This document shows positions 25,336-34,981 of a DNA stretch of 64,000 bases, piece by piece (position 1 is the first letter of the stretch; each line of letters begins with the position of its first letter). A program made the position numbers and the translations under genes. Under the pieces are notes generated by a model. It was given only the letters and a program-made list of their open reading frames with translations, ran no database searches and was not told the origin of the DNA. The DNA is taken from contig CM043958.1 of NCBI GenBank assembly GCA_014529385.2, forward strand, positions 119,221,018 through 119,285,017, given 5' to 3'. Source of the stretch: Adiantum capillus-veneris (Eukaryota; Streptophyta; Polypodiopsida; Polypodiales; Pteridaceae).

Positions 25336-26506
25336 AGGGATGGAAAAGTTAATCGGTGTTGACATCAAAGCTTGTAAGGTGCTTGTATCCCTTTCTTGAC
25401 CTAGAGCCAAAGCCTTAAATGGATGGGCACCACATCAGCCTAGCCTAGCCTCATAGTCTTAAAAGTTCTTAGGCTACTAGGCTTTTCATTCAATTTCCCA
25501 CCATCCAAAAAGCTCTGAAGTAGAAGGGGATGTGATGGTCTCTACCAAGTTCTTGTTTTGGTGGCCCTTTCTCCTTGGATTTGTTTAGGCAATGTGGCTT
25601 AGGTTTGTGATATGGCATTCTCCACAATATTGTGCCTTGCTACCATCCCTACACCCTCCTTATCCTACAAACAATCCCGAACACAATGGTTGCCTCCACA
25701 CTTCAAAAACACACACCCCCTTCGAATGAAGGTTGTGGTGGTGCTTGTCTCATCATTTGAGGTCTAGACCTATATTGTTAGCTACTTAGTCTCTTGGAAA
25801 AAACCTTGGACTTTATTCCTTTTCATAGTGACATCTCTTTGTCACTAAATTTATACCCTCGCTAATTGTTTCATCCGTTAAAAGGTCAACAGATATTACA
25901 ATAGTAGTCTCAAGCAAACGAGGTTCAATTCTTGAGATAGAAGTTGGCATTGAGGGGCTCCCCCATGCTAAAGGATCTCTACAATCTTAGATAGTGAGTT
26001 GGTCATTATATTTTCATAGATCAATTAGTGCTCGTGCTCTAGGTAGCCAATCTGTGTGCCATGATTACCCATTTCCTTACATATGTCACACCGCGACATT
26101 CCATTGGCACCTTGAGTAGCTAGTATTAACACTTAACACCTAATTTGTAGCTAGAGAAGCCATCTAGAAAATTGTAGGCCTCTTTACCAGCTACTTGTTC
26201 AAGCGCATGGTCAATTATATAGGCAAAGAATAATTATTGTTGGGCTCGTGACCTATTTGAAAATCATGCAAAGAGAAGTTTATCATTTTTCCTTACAACA
26301 ACAATGGGAGATACCCACCTTGTATGTTCTATCTCAAAAATGAATTCTACCCTCTAATAATCTGTTCATTTCCTCTTTAATCTTCTTGAAAAAAGAACCA
26401 CTATAGGTGTACGGTCATTGTTTCCTGGCCTAAACCCCTTCCTTGCATGGAATTGTGTGTTGGCAAATCAATGGATCCACGCACTTGACGTCTTTGTAAG
26501 GCCATG

Positions 26507-28098
26507 TGTAACATTCAATGGCCTAATAACTTATGTGTAGCGGAAATTAGCATGAACATAGTGGGCATTTCATTAGAATAGATTCCTAATGAGAATTACA
26601 AGAGTGCTTGGATGGAGAGAGCAACAAAAAGCATAACACCTAGTTAGATAGCATCAACAATACTTTCAAAAGAGAGAGAAATTAAGCTATTGACAACAGT
26701 TGAGGACCGGATTTGCATGGAGCCGGTCCCCCCTCCAAAAGGCTTTGTATTATGGTTTCTCCCATCAAGAGAGACATTGTACAATACAATTCTTTGTGTT
26801 CCTTCAAGACTAGCTAGTGCAATGAAGATGGAAGCTTCATGCACTAAGCAAAACACTTAACAAACACAACTTGAATTATCCCCGTTCTCAGACCCAAGAC
26901 CTCACACACCTTCGAAGATGGTGAGAGCTAGCAGGGTATGAGAGTAGATTGAGAGGAAGAAGGAGTATCTTACGAGAAAGATGTACATCTCCTCACATAA
27001 TCACTCATATGTAGCATAGATTAGCTTAGTAATTAGCTTGGTAGAGGAGATGAGCATGCATTGAAGCTTGGCTCTTGGTTGGATTTGCATCCACATGCCA
27101 AGAGAGTGTTGTTGTAGGCTTCTATCTCACAAGCTTGGAGTAGGTGATGAGTTCTCCATTAAAGCTTGGGAAGAGATAGTCTTCTCTTTCTTCACACATG
27201 AGCTTGTGTGAGTGTGTGTGTGTGTGTGATAATGCCTTGCAAAAATCAGCCCCCTCTCTCTCTCTTGGGCGAGCCCTCTTGCTAATTGCTCTTGCTGAAG
27301 CCTCATTGGCCCTCCCCAAGTCAATCCAATTATAATTAAGCAGCATAAGTGATAGCCTTCTGACATGTGTCCCCCTTTCCCCTTTTGTGAGAGCTTTAGG
27401 TAATTAAATAATTAAACTAAACTCTCATTGGACCCCTTTGCCTCCTGGCCAATAGGAATCAGGCAAGCCATTGGGCTCCTGAATGCTCATTGGACCCCTT
27501 GGGAGACTTCCCAATAGTCTTCTAGGAGACTTAATTCTCATTGGTTTCTTTTATTAAATGTTTTTAAATTAATTAAACTAGATTTACTCTAGCTTAATTC
27601 TCATTGGTCCACTTCAAGGATCTTCCAATAGGAATTGGGCACACCTTGTGCGCATCTGGCCTAGGGAGCTGACATTTGTCCCTAATTCCCTTTGTGAAAA
27701 GGGAGCCTGTGTGTGTGTGGCTTTCTCTCTCATCCCCTACCTTTAGGGCTCGCCCCCTCCCATGTAGGGATGTGCAAAGACTTTTAGGGCACACACAAAG
27801 CATCCAATTTTCCCTAGGGTTGACCTTTGGACACAACCTTTGAATTTTGGAACCTTAGCATTTTGGAAGTCTTAATGGGCTGAACCTTAGGGTCTTTTTA
27901 GCCCATTGTTGCACATGGCTCTTTTGCAGATAGCCCCCCCTTTGGATCCCTATTTTCCCTCCTTTGGATCCCTACTGTGACCGGTCTGCTAGCTTAACCA
28001 ATATTCTAGCTTTTTCTCCCTTGGTACCTCCCCACATTAAATGATCAGTTTAATATGAGAAAATCATTTAGGAGAATTAGATATTGATTATTATGACA
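26507..28098. mobile_element. Solo LTR (1,592 bp) with 5-bp target-site duplication
   Basis: The segment begins TGTAACATTC and ends TTATGACA (TG..CA). It is flanked by CCATG on both sides (26502-26506 and 28099-28103). The homologous position in copy A (near 21693) has one CCATG and no insert. With no gag-pol inside, a solo LTR produced by LTR-LTR recombination is the simplest reading. The orientation is assumed, not proven. The interior has a CA-rich run and an array of CCAAT boxes. Confidence 0.85.
27420..27640. promoter_or_regulatory. Cluster of CCAAT/ATTGG boxes in the solo LTR
   Basis: About eight ATTGG or CCAAT pentamers occur in 220 bp: CTCATTGG several times and CCAATAG(G) several times on the same strand, in a repeated context (CTCATTGGACCCCTT). 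In an LTR such a cluster would be expected in U3 as NF-Y-type promoter or enhancer elements. The function is inferred. Confidence 0.45.
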
Positions 28099-28620
28099 CC
28101 ATGTAAATACATCCTTATTCTTCAAAGTTGAAATCAACAATTTGTCCTCCTCTGACTAAGAGTAGTGGAAATCCAAACCACTTTAGGAGTTTTTGCAGGC
28201 TTAGCTATGTGTAGTTGCTTGGCTTGGTCTAGCCCATTGTGGAATTCCCTCTACTGCCTCCTAGCTCTCTCATAGGCTTTAATAAAAACAATTGCTATCT
28301 AGAATGGTACAAACATCTGAAGTGGACTAGAGCTACAAGATTAGGGATCATTTTCCATGAGAACATTCTATGTAAGGTTTCATTTATTTGTTGAGGAATC
28401 ATGTGGTTACAAATTCCTGAAGCAATAAATTCATAGCTTGCAATTCTACAAGAGACAATTGGATATTGCACCATGTACGATGAAACACATAGCTCTAAGA
28501 CAAGCTAGTTTCGAATAAACAGAAATTTATGTAGCTCTTGAAATTTTAGTAAGAAGATGTTACAGCAAAGAAAAACAAGAACCGAGAAGGTTACACGAGT
28601 TCCATTAGATCAACTCGTGT

Positions 28621-28838
28621 CAGTGTTCGGGAAAAATGTGTCTCAGCTTAATATCGTGGTGTTTCCAATTTCAAAAATGCTCGTTGAGGGCAAGGGGAAA
28701 AGGAGAAATTTCGTCCCAAAATAGAGAGAAATAGTGTAAAAACCCAAAAAATACCCCTAATTTTCTAAAATTTCCTCTCGGCAAACTCAAGGAAAGGAAT
28801 TTTGTATGTTTGGAAAATTGAGTTTTTTTCGAACACTG
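28621..28838. mobile_element. hAT-like MITE (218 bp)
   Basis: The terminal inverted repeats CAGTGTTCGGGAAAAA and TTTTTTTCGAACACTG pair over ~16 bp with two mismatches. The CAGTG terminus is typical of hAT-type ends. The flanking 8-mers (ACTCGTGT, ACTTGCAC) differ at four positions, so a target-site duplication is not confirmed. No coding capacity. Confidence 0.6.
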
Positions 28839-29235
28839 ACTTGCACTCCTTTTATGCATGTGGGCCACGGTCCCTATAACTTAAGAGACCACCCAAACAT
28901 CAATTCAACAAATATGTCAAAAGTAGCCATTACATATGAATTAGCGTGCATTAGGTCCAGATATAGCACCAATCTCCAACATGTCAAAGAAGTGAGGGGA
29001 TTATTCCCTGTCTTGAGGAATGATGTACCTTGAAACAATTTTGCAAGGCTCTCTGAACACACTACCCTCTTTGCAACTAAATACCATTCGAAGTGCACTT
29101 GTTTTGTTATCGTAATTTTTATACTCTATGAATTTAATTTTGTCGCATGACGAAATCCTTATCTTTTGCATTTACTTTCTATCTTGCTCGCCAAAAAATT
29201 TGCTCCCAAAATGATTTTAGCCAAGCCCAAAAAGG
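28839..29235. other. No gene recognised between two MITEs
   Basis: AT-rich spacer with no motif. Confidence 0.4.
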
Positions 29236-29244
29236 TAAAGCTTG

Positions 29245-29621
29245 CCTCAGCACTAAAGGGCACGGGGCATTAAATGAAGCCCCAGAGGTGGGATCTACGG
29301 CTGAGAAGCTCGGGCACAAAAGCAAAGGCGCGCAAGGCCGTTGGATGCACCAGAAGTAAACTAGGACGTCGAAAAGTAAACTTGGACATGGGCACACCTG
29401 TCCACGTTGACTTATTATGCGTTTGTTGCCCACCATGGTCAACATATGCGCATGGGGGGTTGGATAAGCCATGCGCCTTGCCCTGCGCCCACCCGGGTTC
29501 GAACCGCGTGAGCAACACCCCACGCCCCATTTTTTTGAGCCCTCAAATCTCCTTGAGATTCATGCACGCACCCTCAGCCGTAGATCCCATCTCTTTGCTC
29601 CCGTGCCCTTTAGTGCTGAGG
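29245..29621. mobile_element. MITE with perfect 9-bp target-site duplication
   Basis: Terminal inverted repeats CCTCAGCACTAAAGGGCAC and its complement are perfect over 19 bp and continue, interrupted, to a second paired block (GGGATCTACGGCTGAG and its complement at about 29290-29305 and 29573-29588). The 9-bp TAAAGCTTG flanks the element (29236-29244 and 29622-29630), within a longer 15-bp direct repeat AGGTAAAGCTTGCCT, so the exact end is ambiguous. A 9-bp duplication fits a Mutator-like element. Confidence 0.85.
29470..29550 (+). other. Box-B-like segment inside the MITE
   Basis: GGGTTCGAACC is a perfect pol III box B (and palindromic). A weak box-A-like TGGATAAGCC lies about 35 bp upstream. 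A run of T (pol III terminator-like) follows at about 29529-29535. It may be a captured tRNA or SINE fragment. Confidence 0.35.
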
Positions 29622-29635
29622 TAAAGCTTGCCTTG

Positions 29636-30019
29636 TGGCATGCCAAAAATAAAATGCGAGAAAGTTGAAATATCTTCTTGTGGAAAATGAGGTTAATCCA
29701 CAATAATGAAAGGTTTTTCCATTAAATTTTTAAAATGCTTGTGGGTTTTCTCATTTCTTAATTTGAAACTCAGAGTATGAAATAAAAATCAACAATTTCA
29801 CTCGAAAATTTACAAAGAAATTTGGATTTAGAGGTAAAAAGTTCAAAGGTGGGGCTACTAAGTGCTCTGAAAAAAAAACTAGCTTTAGTGTGATCCCACC
29901 TACAAATTTATTTTACCTCTAAATTTTAAATTTAAGGTGAAAAAACCTTTGAAAATAATTAGAAAACTTATTGCAAAAACCTCAAATATAGTCAATTAAC
30001 GTCTAAAATTTCTCATACG
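29636..30019. other. No gene recognised
   Basis: AT-rich sequence with no conserved motif. Confidence 0.4.
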
Positions 30020-30158
30020 AGGACTTTCTTCATCCCAATCAAGAGGCAAGTTATTACACGATCAAGAGCCTGAGACATGCTGGGAAGGCGCAGTAGTAGT
30101 GAAGAGAAATGTGAAAAGATACAAAATGGCAGTAGATTCCAAGACACGTGCATTTCTC
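30020..30158. repeat. Dispersed repeat S, copy 1
   Basis: About 85% identical, in the same orientation, to 44162-44285 (shared AGCCTGAGACATG, AAGGCGCAGTAG, AAAATGGCAGTAG). It ends exactly where an LTR-like sequence begins at 30161. Confidence 0.75.
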
Positions 30159-30160
30159 CC

Positions 30161-30436
30161 TGTTGGAATATTACGACTAGTCTAAATCGGATAAAAACTG
30201 TAGGATATACTTCTATTCTCTATGTCAATGGTTGCTACAAGTAGATCAAGGATATAATTACTTTATATATGGTTGTATTTTTATTTCAAATTCTAAGTTG
30301 AAATTAGCAACCCTCTTGCTTTGAATTCTATATAAACTTCGAACACTTAGCGCTCTTTGTTTTCTTCACGTGCACGGTTTTTTCGTGTTGAGCCTTCTAG
30401 GCCTTTCTTTCCTGTCTGTCTCTTACTTTTCTAATC
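30161..30436 (+). mobile_element. LTR-like or promoter sequence
   Basis: Begins TGTTGGAATA. The first ~100 bp are the reverse complement of 44049-44147. A TATA box (CTATATAAAC, about 30328-30337) lies ~100 bp before the ATG at 30437. TG start, TATA box and the second copy suggest a Copia-type LTR, but no CA end or primer-binding site is seen, so a host promoter cannot be excluded. Confidence 0.45.
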
Positions 30437-30955
30437 ATGGATTTCGACACTGTCGATAACGTTTCAGGAGGAATTTATGCGATTGTCGACGCCATTTCTG
30501 GTGGTGTGTCAATGACCTCAAAGTTTGTCATCCGTGTTGTAGTCTGCGATGGATTCAAAGGGAGTGTTCATGGGCTTGGGAGACTACCTGTAGATAATAT
30601 CATGGAGTCTCCTTTGCCTTCCAAAACGCTCGGTCTGTTTTGGGATGACAGTGTAAGCCAGAGCCTGAAAACCATCTCACAAGAGGTTTCCTAGATGAAA
30701 GAGTCTTTGGAGCAGCAATATCTTGTTCACAAGATGGTTGTTAATCATGAACTTTCTGTCACGAAAGTAAATGAGCAACGCTAGAATGTTCTCGTCAGCA
30801 ATTTAGAACATGAAGTGGCTCTATTGAGAGAACCTGTTGGTCTTGTTAGCAACCTTTCATAGGGAGTCGCATCTTTGAAAGATCATCTTGGTCTTTCCAA
30901 GCAACACGTGCAGCTGCAGAACGCATTTCTGTTGAACCTTCTTAAGCATGTGGAA
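30437..30955 (+). pseudogene. Coiled-coil-like coding remnant
   Basis: An 85-codon frame from ATG 30437 is followed, in the same frame after stops, by heptad-like segments (SVTKVNEQR, NVLVSNLEHEVALLRE, GVASLKDHLGLSKQHVQLQ). I recognise no family. Leu/Val periodicity suggests a coiled coil such as a retroelement gag-like protein. It lies ~100 bp after a TATA box. In-frame stops near 30692, 30782 and 30858 make it non-functional. Confidence 0.35.
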
Positions 30956-31091
30956 ACCAAAAAAGAAGGATATGTTCCACATGCTTAAGAAGGTTTGACA
31001 GAAATGCATTGTGCAGTTGCATGTGTGGCTTGGAAAGACCAAGATGATCTTTCAAAGATGTGACTCCTTATGAAAGGTTGCTCTTAAGACC
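30839..31091. repeat. Long hairpin: 117-bp inverted repeat, 19-bp loop
   Basis: 30839-30955 is complementary to 30975-31091 with about 12 mismatches (around 90% identity) and no large gap. The left arm is the 3' end of the coiled-coil coding remnant and the right arm is its inverted copy. An RNA crossing it would form a near-perfect 117-bp stem. Confidence 0.9.
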
Positions 31092-31525
31092 AACATGTAG
31101 CTCAATGTTTTTATTATGAAAAGTGGATTCCCCCCACCACACTGACACTATCGTGACTGGTTAGTAATTGGGCAGCTCAGGGTATAATCACATAAGCCAG
31201 ATCTTGAGGCAACTCGTGCCACAGCATCTGTTCTACAGGCCAGATAATCCAATTTATATAAGCACGAGATCCAGAGTGAGTCACAGTTTGCTTGTCGATG
31301 TCCTCACCATAAAGATATGCGTGCCAAACATCCCACGTTGTTTGATAAAGAGGTCATATCACTACAGTTTCAGTCATGATGGCTCATGAACAGAGACGCT
31401 AATGTAGGATGTCTGCATGGCATGTACCAGGTCCAGCACAGAAATATAGAAAGAACAAAAATCATATTAACATCCTACAGAGTCCAAAGTTTCTCTATAG
31501 GAAAAATTAATACATCAAATCCCGT
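31092..31525. other. Unassigned; minus-strand coding-like fragment
   Basis: On the minus strand an open stretch of about 50 codons (AYLYGEDIDKQTVTHSGSRA, then EQMLWHELPQDLAY) lies near 31200-31350. I do not recognise a family. It may be a gene fragment or transposon tail. Confidence 0.3.
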
Positions 31526-32893
31526 TCATTCCACTTCGGGCGTGCCAAGTATGTCGTTTTTTTTAAAGTAACTCCAGAATGTTCTCGTCAACAATTTAGG
31601 TACAAGATGTAGCAGCTGTGGCCATGTAATCTTTGGTCCTTGCTCTGCCACATCCAATGTTAGATCATAGGGCTTTGAACTTTCCCCTAGCTGGAAGTCG
31701 GTGATGCCCAATTTCCGTCGTGGCCTGGATGGCCTCTTGCTAGTTTCTCCTCTCATGCTTCTCTCATCATCTGATTGTGTAGCCTTCTCCCTCCTAGCTC
31801 TTTTCACAGTCATGGCTTCAAGTGGTTCTAAAAAGGTTACCTTCTCCTTACCCTTGTCCCTCTCCTTTGCTCTGGGTGGATCCACTACTATGGCTTTTCC
31901 TTTCTCTTCTAGCCTTATGATGTTTACAGGGCGATCAGGTGGTGGGGCTGGTGGAAGAGGTGGGATGGATGCTTGTAGTGGTGTCTGGGGTGGACGTAGA
32001 ATTTGTGTTGGTGGAGGTGGTGCTCGGGGTGGGGGTGTTCTTTCTCTAGGGGGTGACAATTGGTTCCTCCTACCTCCTCTATTATAGTTTTGTCGTGGTT
32101 TGGGACAGTAGTACATACCGTGACCGTCTTCTCCGCAGTTGTAGCAATGATACTCCCTGTTTTGTCGTCGTGCTCTTCCAGGGTCTTGATCTCTTTCTTG
32201 ACTCCTCCCTTGTTGTATTAAGTGGACAGACAAATTCTGCAGTTGGTCAGTAATATGGGCCAACATATCTTGTTGGTCATCTCTTACCCCAAGAGCCGGT
32301 GGTGGTGGTGGAATGGTGGTTGTCGTAGTTGCTGGTCGACGTGATGTTGCTGTTTCTGTTGACTCGGTTTCTTTGGCTTTCATTCGCAGCTTCTTGTCCT
32401 TAAGGCGAGCAATCTCAACGGCTAACTCGTACGTAGCCGGGAATCTACCTTTCACCTTCTCCTTGAGAAGCGGCCATAAGCCATGCGTGAACCGATCTTT
32501 TTTTAGGAAATCGGGTGCAGCTTTCCCCCTTGCCAGTGACTTAACCCACCGTTCCCACAAATCCACAAATTTGGACTCATAGGTGGCATATTCTAAAAGA
32601 CCCTCCTGCTTCAAGTCTCTCAACTTGTCCCACAACTTTTTTGAAGTGGTACCTCCCCCAAAGCGCCTCTTAAAAGCGGTTTTTAAGGGTTCCCAGTCAT
32701 CCTTGGTTGCTTGTGGAAGTGCATTGTACCATGATCTAGCTTCTAGCTTCATGAGATGCTTAAAGATTCTAACCCGTGATTCATCCGTATCTTTGTTGCT
32801 CACTACACATGCTACTTCAAAGTCATCTAGGAAGTCTGTTACCAAATCCTCCCCCTTCTTTCCTTTAAATGTTGGAAATGCTACACTTGCCAT
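31526..32893 (-). CDS. gag: Gypsy-type Gag polyprotein
   Basis: This ~455-aa open frame starts at ATG 32893 (MASVAFPTFKGKKGED). Its N-terminal half is a retrotransposon gag domain (WYNALPQ.TKDDWEPLKTAF near residues 65-85, YATYESKFVDLWERW near 110-125). A Pro-rich linker follows, then a CCHC zinc knuckle (CYNCGEDGHGMYYC near residue 250) and a basic, Pro-rich tail. Gag packages the element's RNA into virus-like particles in the cytoplasm. The frame is uninterrupted, but its last ~25 residues come from sequence related to 30776-30806 rather than from the element, so the gag-protease junction is lost at about 31601. It points left from the truncated LTR at 33752-34964. Confidence 0.85.
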   Translation of the reverse strand: MASVAFPTFKGKKGEDLVTDFLDDFEVACVVSNKDTDESRVRIFKHLMKLEARSWYNALPQATKDDWEPLKTAFKRRFGGGTTSKKLWDKLRDLKQEGLLEYATYESKFVDLWERWVKSLARGKAAPDFLKKDRFTHGLWPLLKEKVKGRFPATYELAVEIARLKDKKLRMKAKETESTETATSRRPATTTTTIPPPPPALGVRDDQQDMLAHITDQLQNLSVHLIQQGRSQERDQDPGRARRQNREYHCYNCGEDGHGMYYCPKPRQNYNRGGRRNQLSPPRERTPPPRAPPPPTQILRPPQTPLQASIPPLPPAPPPDRPVNIIRLEEKGKAIVVDPPRAKERDKGKEKVTFLEPLEAMTVKRARREKATQSDDERSMRGETSKRPSRPRRKLGITDFQLGESSKPYDLTLDVAEQGPKITWPQLLHLVPKLLTRTFWSYFKKNDILGTPEVE

Positions 32894-32976
32894 GATTATT
32901 GAGAGAGAGCTAGAAAGACACACTGCTTAACTTGCAAAAGTTTTTTTCTTCTTTACAAGGAGGCATGTATACCCTC

Positions 32977-33195
32977 TTATACTAGGACATAGATTAAAAC
33001 TTCAAACGGTACATTGCCTTGTACCAAAGGTAGGACAAATGGTTGATCTGATGCCAGAACCTCAAAAAATCGCTCCCCACCCAGCATGGTGTCAATGACG
33101 TGCTGGTAGTGAGCCTTCAAGTCCAATATTACCTTGATTGAGCGTACACGTGTTGGTATGTGTGATCTGTCTTGAGGTAGGTTGTACTGATTCAT
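32977..33195 (-). pseudogene. Gypsy leader-region coding fragment 2
   Basis: A 72-aa frame from ATG 33195 between the primer-binding site and gag, in another frame. Segments such as KVILDLKAHYQHVIDTM and LPLVQGNVPFEVLIYV look coding. I recognise no domain. It is likely part of a frameshifted N-terminal gag or leader protein. Confidence 0.4.
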
Positions 33196-33379
33196 GTGAA
33201 GCTTAGAGGTGCTTAGTCACTGTCCAAGCTTGTGGGAGAGGGTGGTGTTATTTCCTGAAACAAACTCAGTAGATCCCTAGTTTCTCTAGTGAGAGTGTGA
33301 GCCAATGATTCCGTTATCTATGCTGCAGCATCAGGTGCGACTTGAAAACTGACAGTGATAATTACCTCGGTGACTTGAG

Positions 33380-33678
33380 TTACCCGATTCTCAAAGTAGA
33401 ACAGTGTTGATTCTCTATTGTGTAGAGCTCCTTCCATTTTGTTGTTGTGGGTTGGTTGTAGGTTGCGGACATGGTTTCGACCTTATCCTTCTTCTTCTTG
33501 GCACTTGGCCTATGTATATCCACTGGGTTTGGCGTGTTGGTTGACTCTCCCACTGCAAATCGATTACCGTTACACCTGGCACTCGAGCTTCGATGGAGAT
33601 GCGGAGTTCGTCTAGTTGTGCTTGGAGCTCTTCTTCTTCTGTCGTCCAATTAGCAAATCCTGCTAGCCATTCATCCAT
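33380..33678 (-). pseudogene. Gypsy leader-region coding fragment 1
   Basis: Two overlapping frames; the better one starts at ATG 33678 (MDEWLAGFANWTTEEEELQ) just downstream of the LTR and primer-binding site. Acidic coiled start, basic end. Function unknown; probably the start of a longer leader protein that is now frameshifted. Confidence 0.4.
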
Positions 33679-33734
33679 TCACAATAGTTTAGGGGTTTCA
33701 GTCTTGTAAACTGAAGGGTTTCATGAAAAGATCC

Positions 33735-33751
33735 TCAGTGGGGGCACCAAA
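33735..33751 (-). other. Candidate primer-binding site of the Gypsy element
   Basis: Directly after the LTR end ..CCCGTCA the minus strand reads TTTGGTGCCCCCACTGAGG. TGG plus a GC-rich run matches the general form of a tRNA 3' end complement, but I cannot name the tRNA. Confidence 0.5.
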
Positions 33752-33960
33752 TGACGGGAGCAAAGCGAACCCCGAACCCCGACGGCCTCTAAAACACCGG
33801 GGACCGAATGGCGCGCCTCGGGCCCGTCATGGTAAAGCAAACAGGGGCACCACCTAGCTTCAACGGCTAGGACGCAAACAACACACCACCATAACAAAGT
33901 TTTCATCCAAGAGAGATGGATGCTTGGGAGTAATGATGAAGAGGAAAGGGAATGAGATCA

Positions 33961-34011
<51 letters not shown>

Positions 34012-34964
34012 GTATAGCGGCTTAGTACTTAGGCACCACAAAAGGATGGCGAATCCGCACACCCTTCACACATACACAAGCTCACTCCAAACACAAGACT
34101 AGGTGGCGATTCCGCACACCTCACACGGGCAAAACATTGCAAGAAAACATACTCACAAAACCTCAAGCTTTATTTAGAGAATAAGGCGATGAAATGGGGA
34201 GCATAGGGTAGGGGAATGAGAAGGGAGAGAGTGGTAGAGCACATGGCGGATAGGTGGGAGTTGATGGCGAAGACTCGCACGAGGGTTATGGCCATCATCC
34301 TTCATTTAGTTGCCCTTCATCTTCCATAGCCAAGGGTGTAGAGGTCATGCTCAAGACAAGCATGGTGATTGCGATGATGGTGATGGTGTGGGTGTGTGTG
34401 TGTACACTAGGCACACACAGTGCATAGTGTGTTCTTTGGTGATGGTGTGTCCTTAGTGTGATGGTGAACCCTCTTTATATAGGGGAGGAGGGGGAAGAAA
34501 TTCTAGAATTTAGAAATAAAGAAATCATTATCTACATAGGCCATGTGACTGTGGGCCCCACTTGTCTGGTTGTGTGTATATGTGCCGGAACAGCAGTCTC
34601 ATGAGAGAGAGACTAAGAGAGAGAGATGGGTTGATGAAAAAAAGTGAGAGGTGACATGGAGAATAAAGTAATTACAAGAGGGGATAGAGGGGAGTGTGTT
34701 CAGAGGTGAATCTGTGTGCAGGTGTGTGTGAACACAAGAAAAATCAGGTAACCACTGGGTGGGGATGGGTCTGTGGGCACCTTTTTCAGTGAAACTGAGT
34801 GTGTGTGAGTGTGGGGGAGGTTATTTAGCTACAAGACAAGAGACATGGCGCCCTTTAGAGAGAGAGGGGGGTATTTGGGTCATGGGATATGATAGGAGAG
34901 AGAAAGAGGGGATGGGGTATACTATTTTGGAAGATAGGGTAAGTTGCATGTGAGTTAGGGTGCA
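33752..34964 (-). mobile_element. Truncated LTR of the Gypsy element, pointing left
   Basis: This 1,213-bp segment is an inverted, nearly identical copy of 38566-39773. On the minus strand it contains a TATA box (about 34471-34481), an AATAAA-like site near 34180 and a GA run (33963-34008 on the plus strand), and ends ..CTCCCGTCA. It lacks about 329 bp of the 5' end present in the right LTR (38237-38565). Differences from the right LTR are few and several look like C-to-T changes at CG sites, implying recent insertion and methylation. Confidence 0.92.
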
Positions 34965-34981
34965 TTATCCAATGGTCTAAA

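Larger units (their letters stand above)
22151..28583. repeat. Tandem duplication, copy B, enlarged by insertions
   Basis: Second copy of the 3.87-kb unit. Relative to copy A it contains 648 extra bp (24181-24828), a LINE insertion (24969-25335) and a solo LTR (26507-28098). A small region also differs near 26160-26205. The unit ends at the shared AACAAGAACC, after which unrelated sequence starts. Confidence 0.92.

Noticed and set aside
25195-25410. Complete 71-aa protein
   Set aside because: The 3' end of a LINE ORF2 whose apparent start lies in host flanking sequence.
29470-29550. tRNA gene in the MITE
   Set aside because: Box B is palindromic and box A weak; no cloverleaf can be drawn.
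32313-32582. Val-rich plus-strand frame as a secreted protein
   Set aside because: It is antisense to the Thr/Pro-rich linker of gag.
31701-32930. Plus-strand frames opposite gag
   Set aside because: Antisense shadows of the gag frame.
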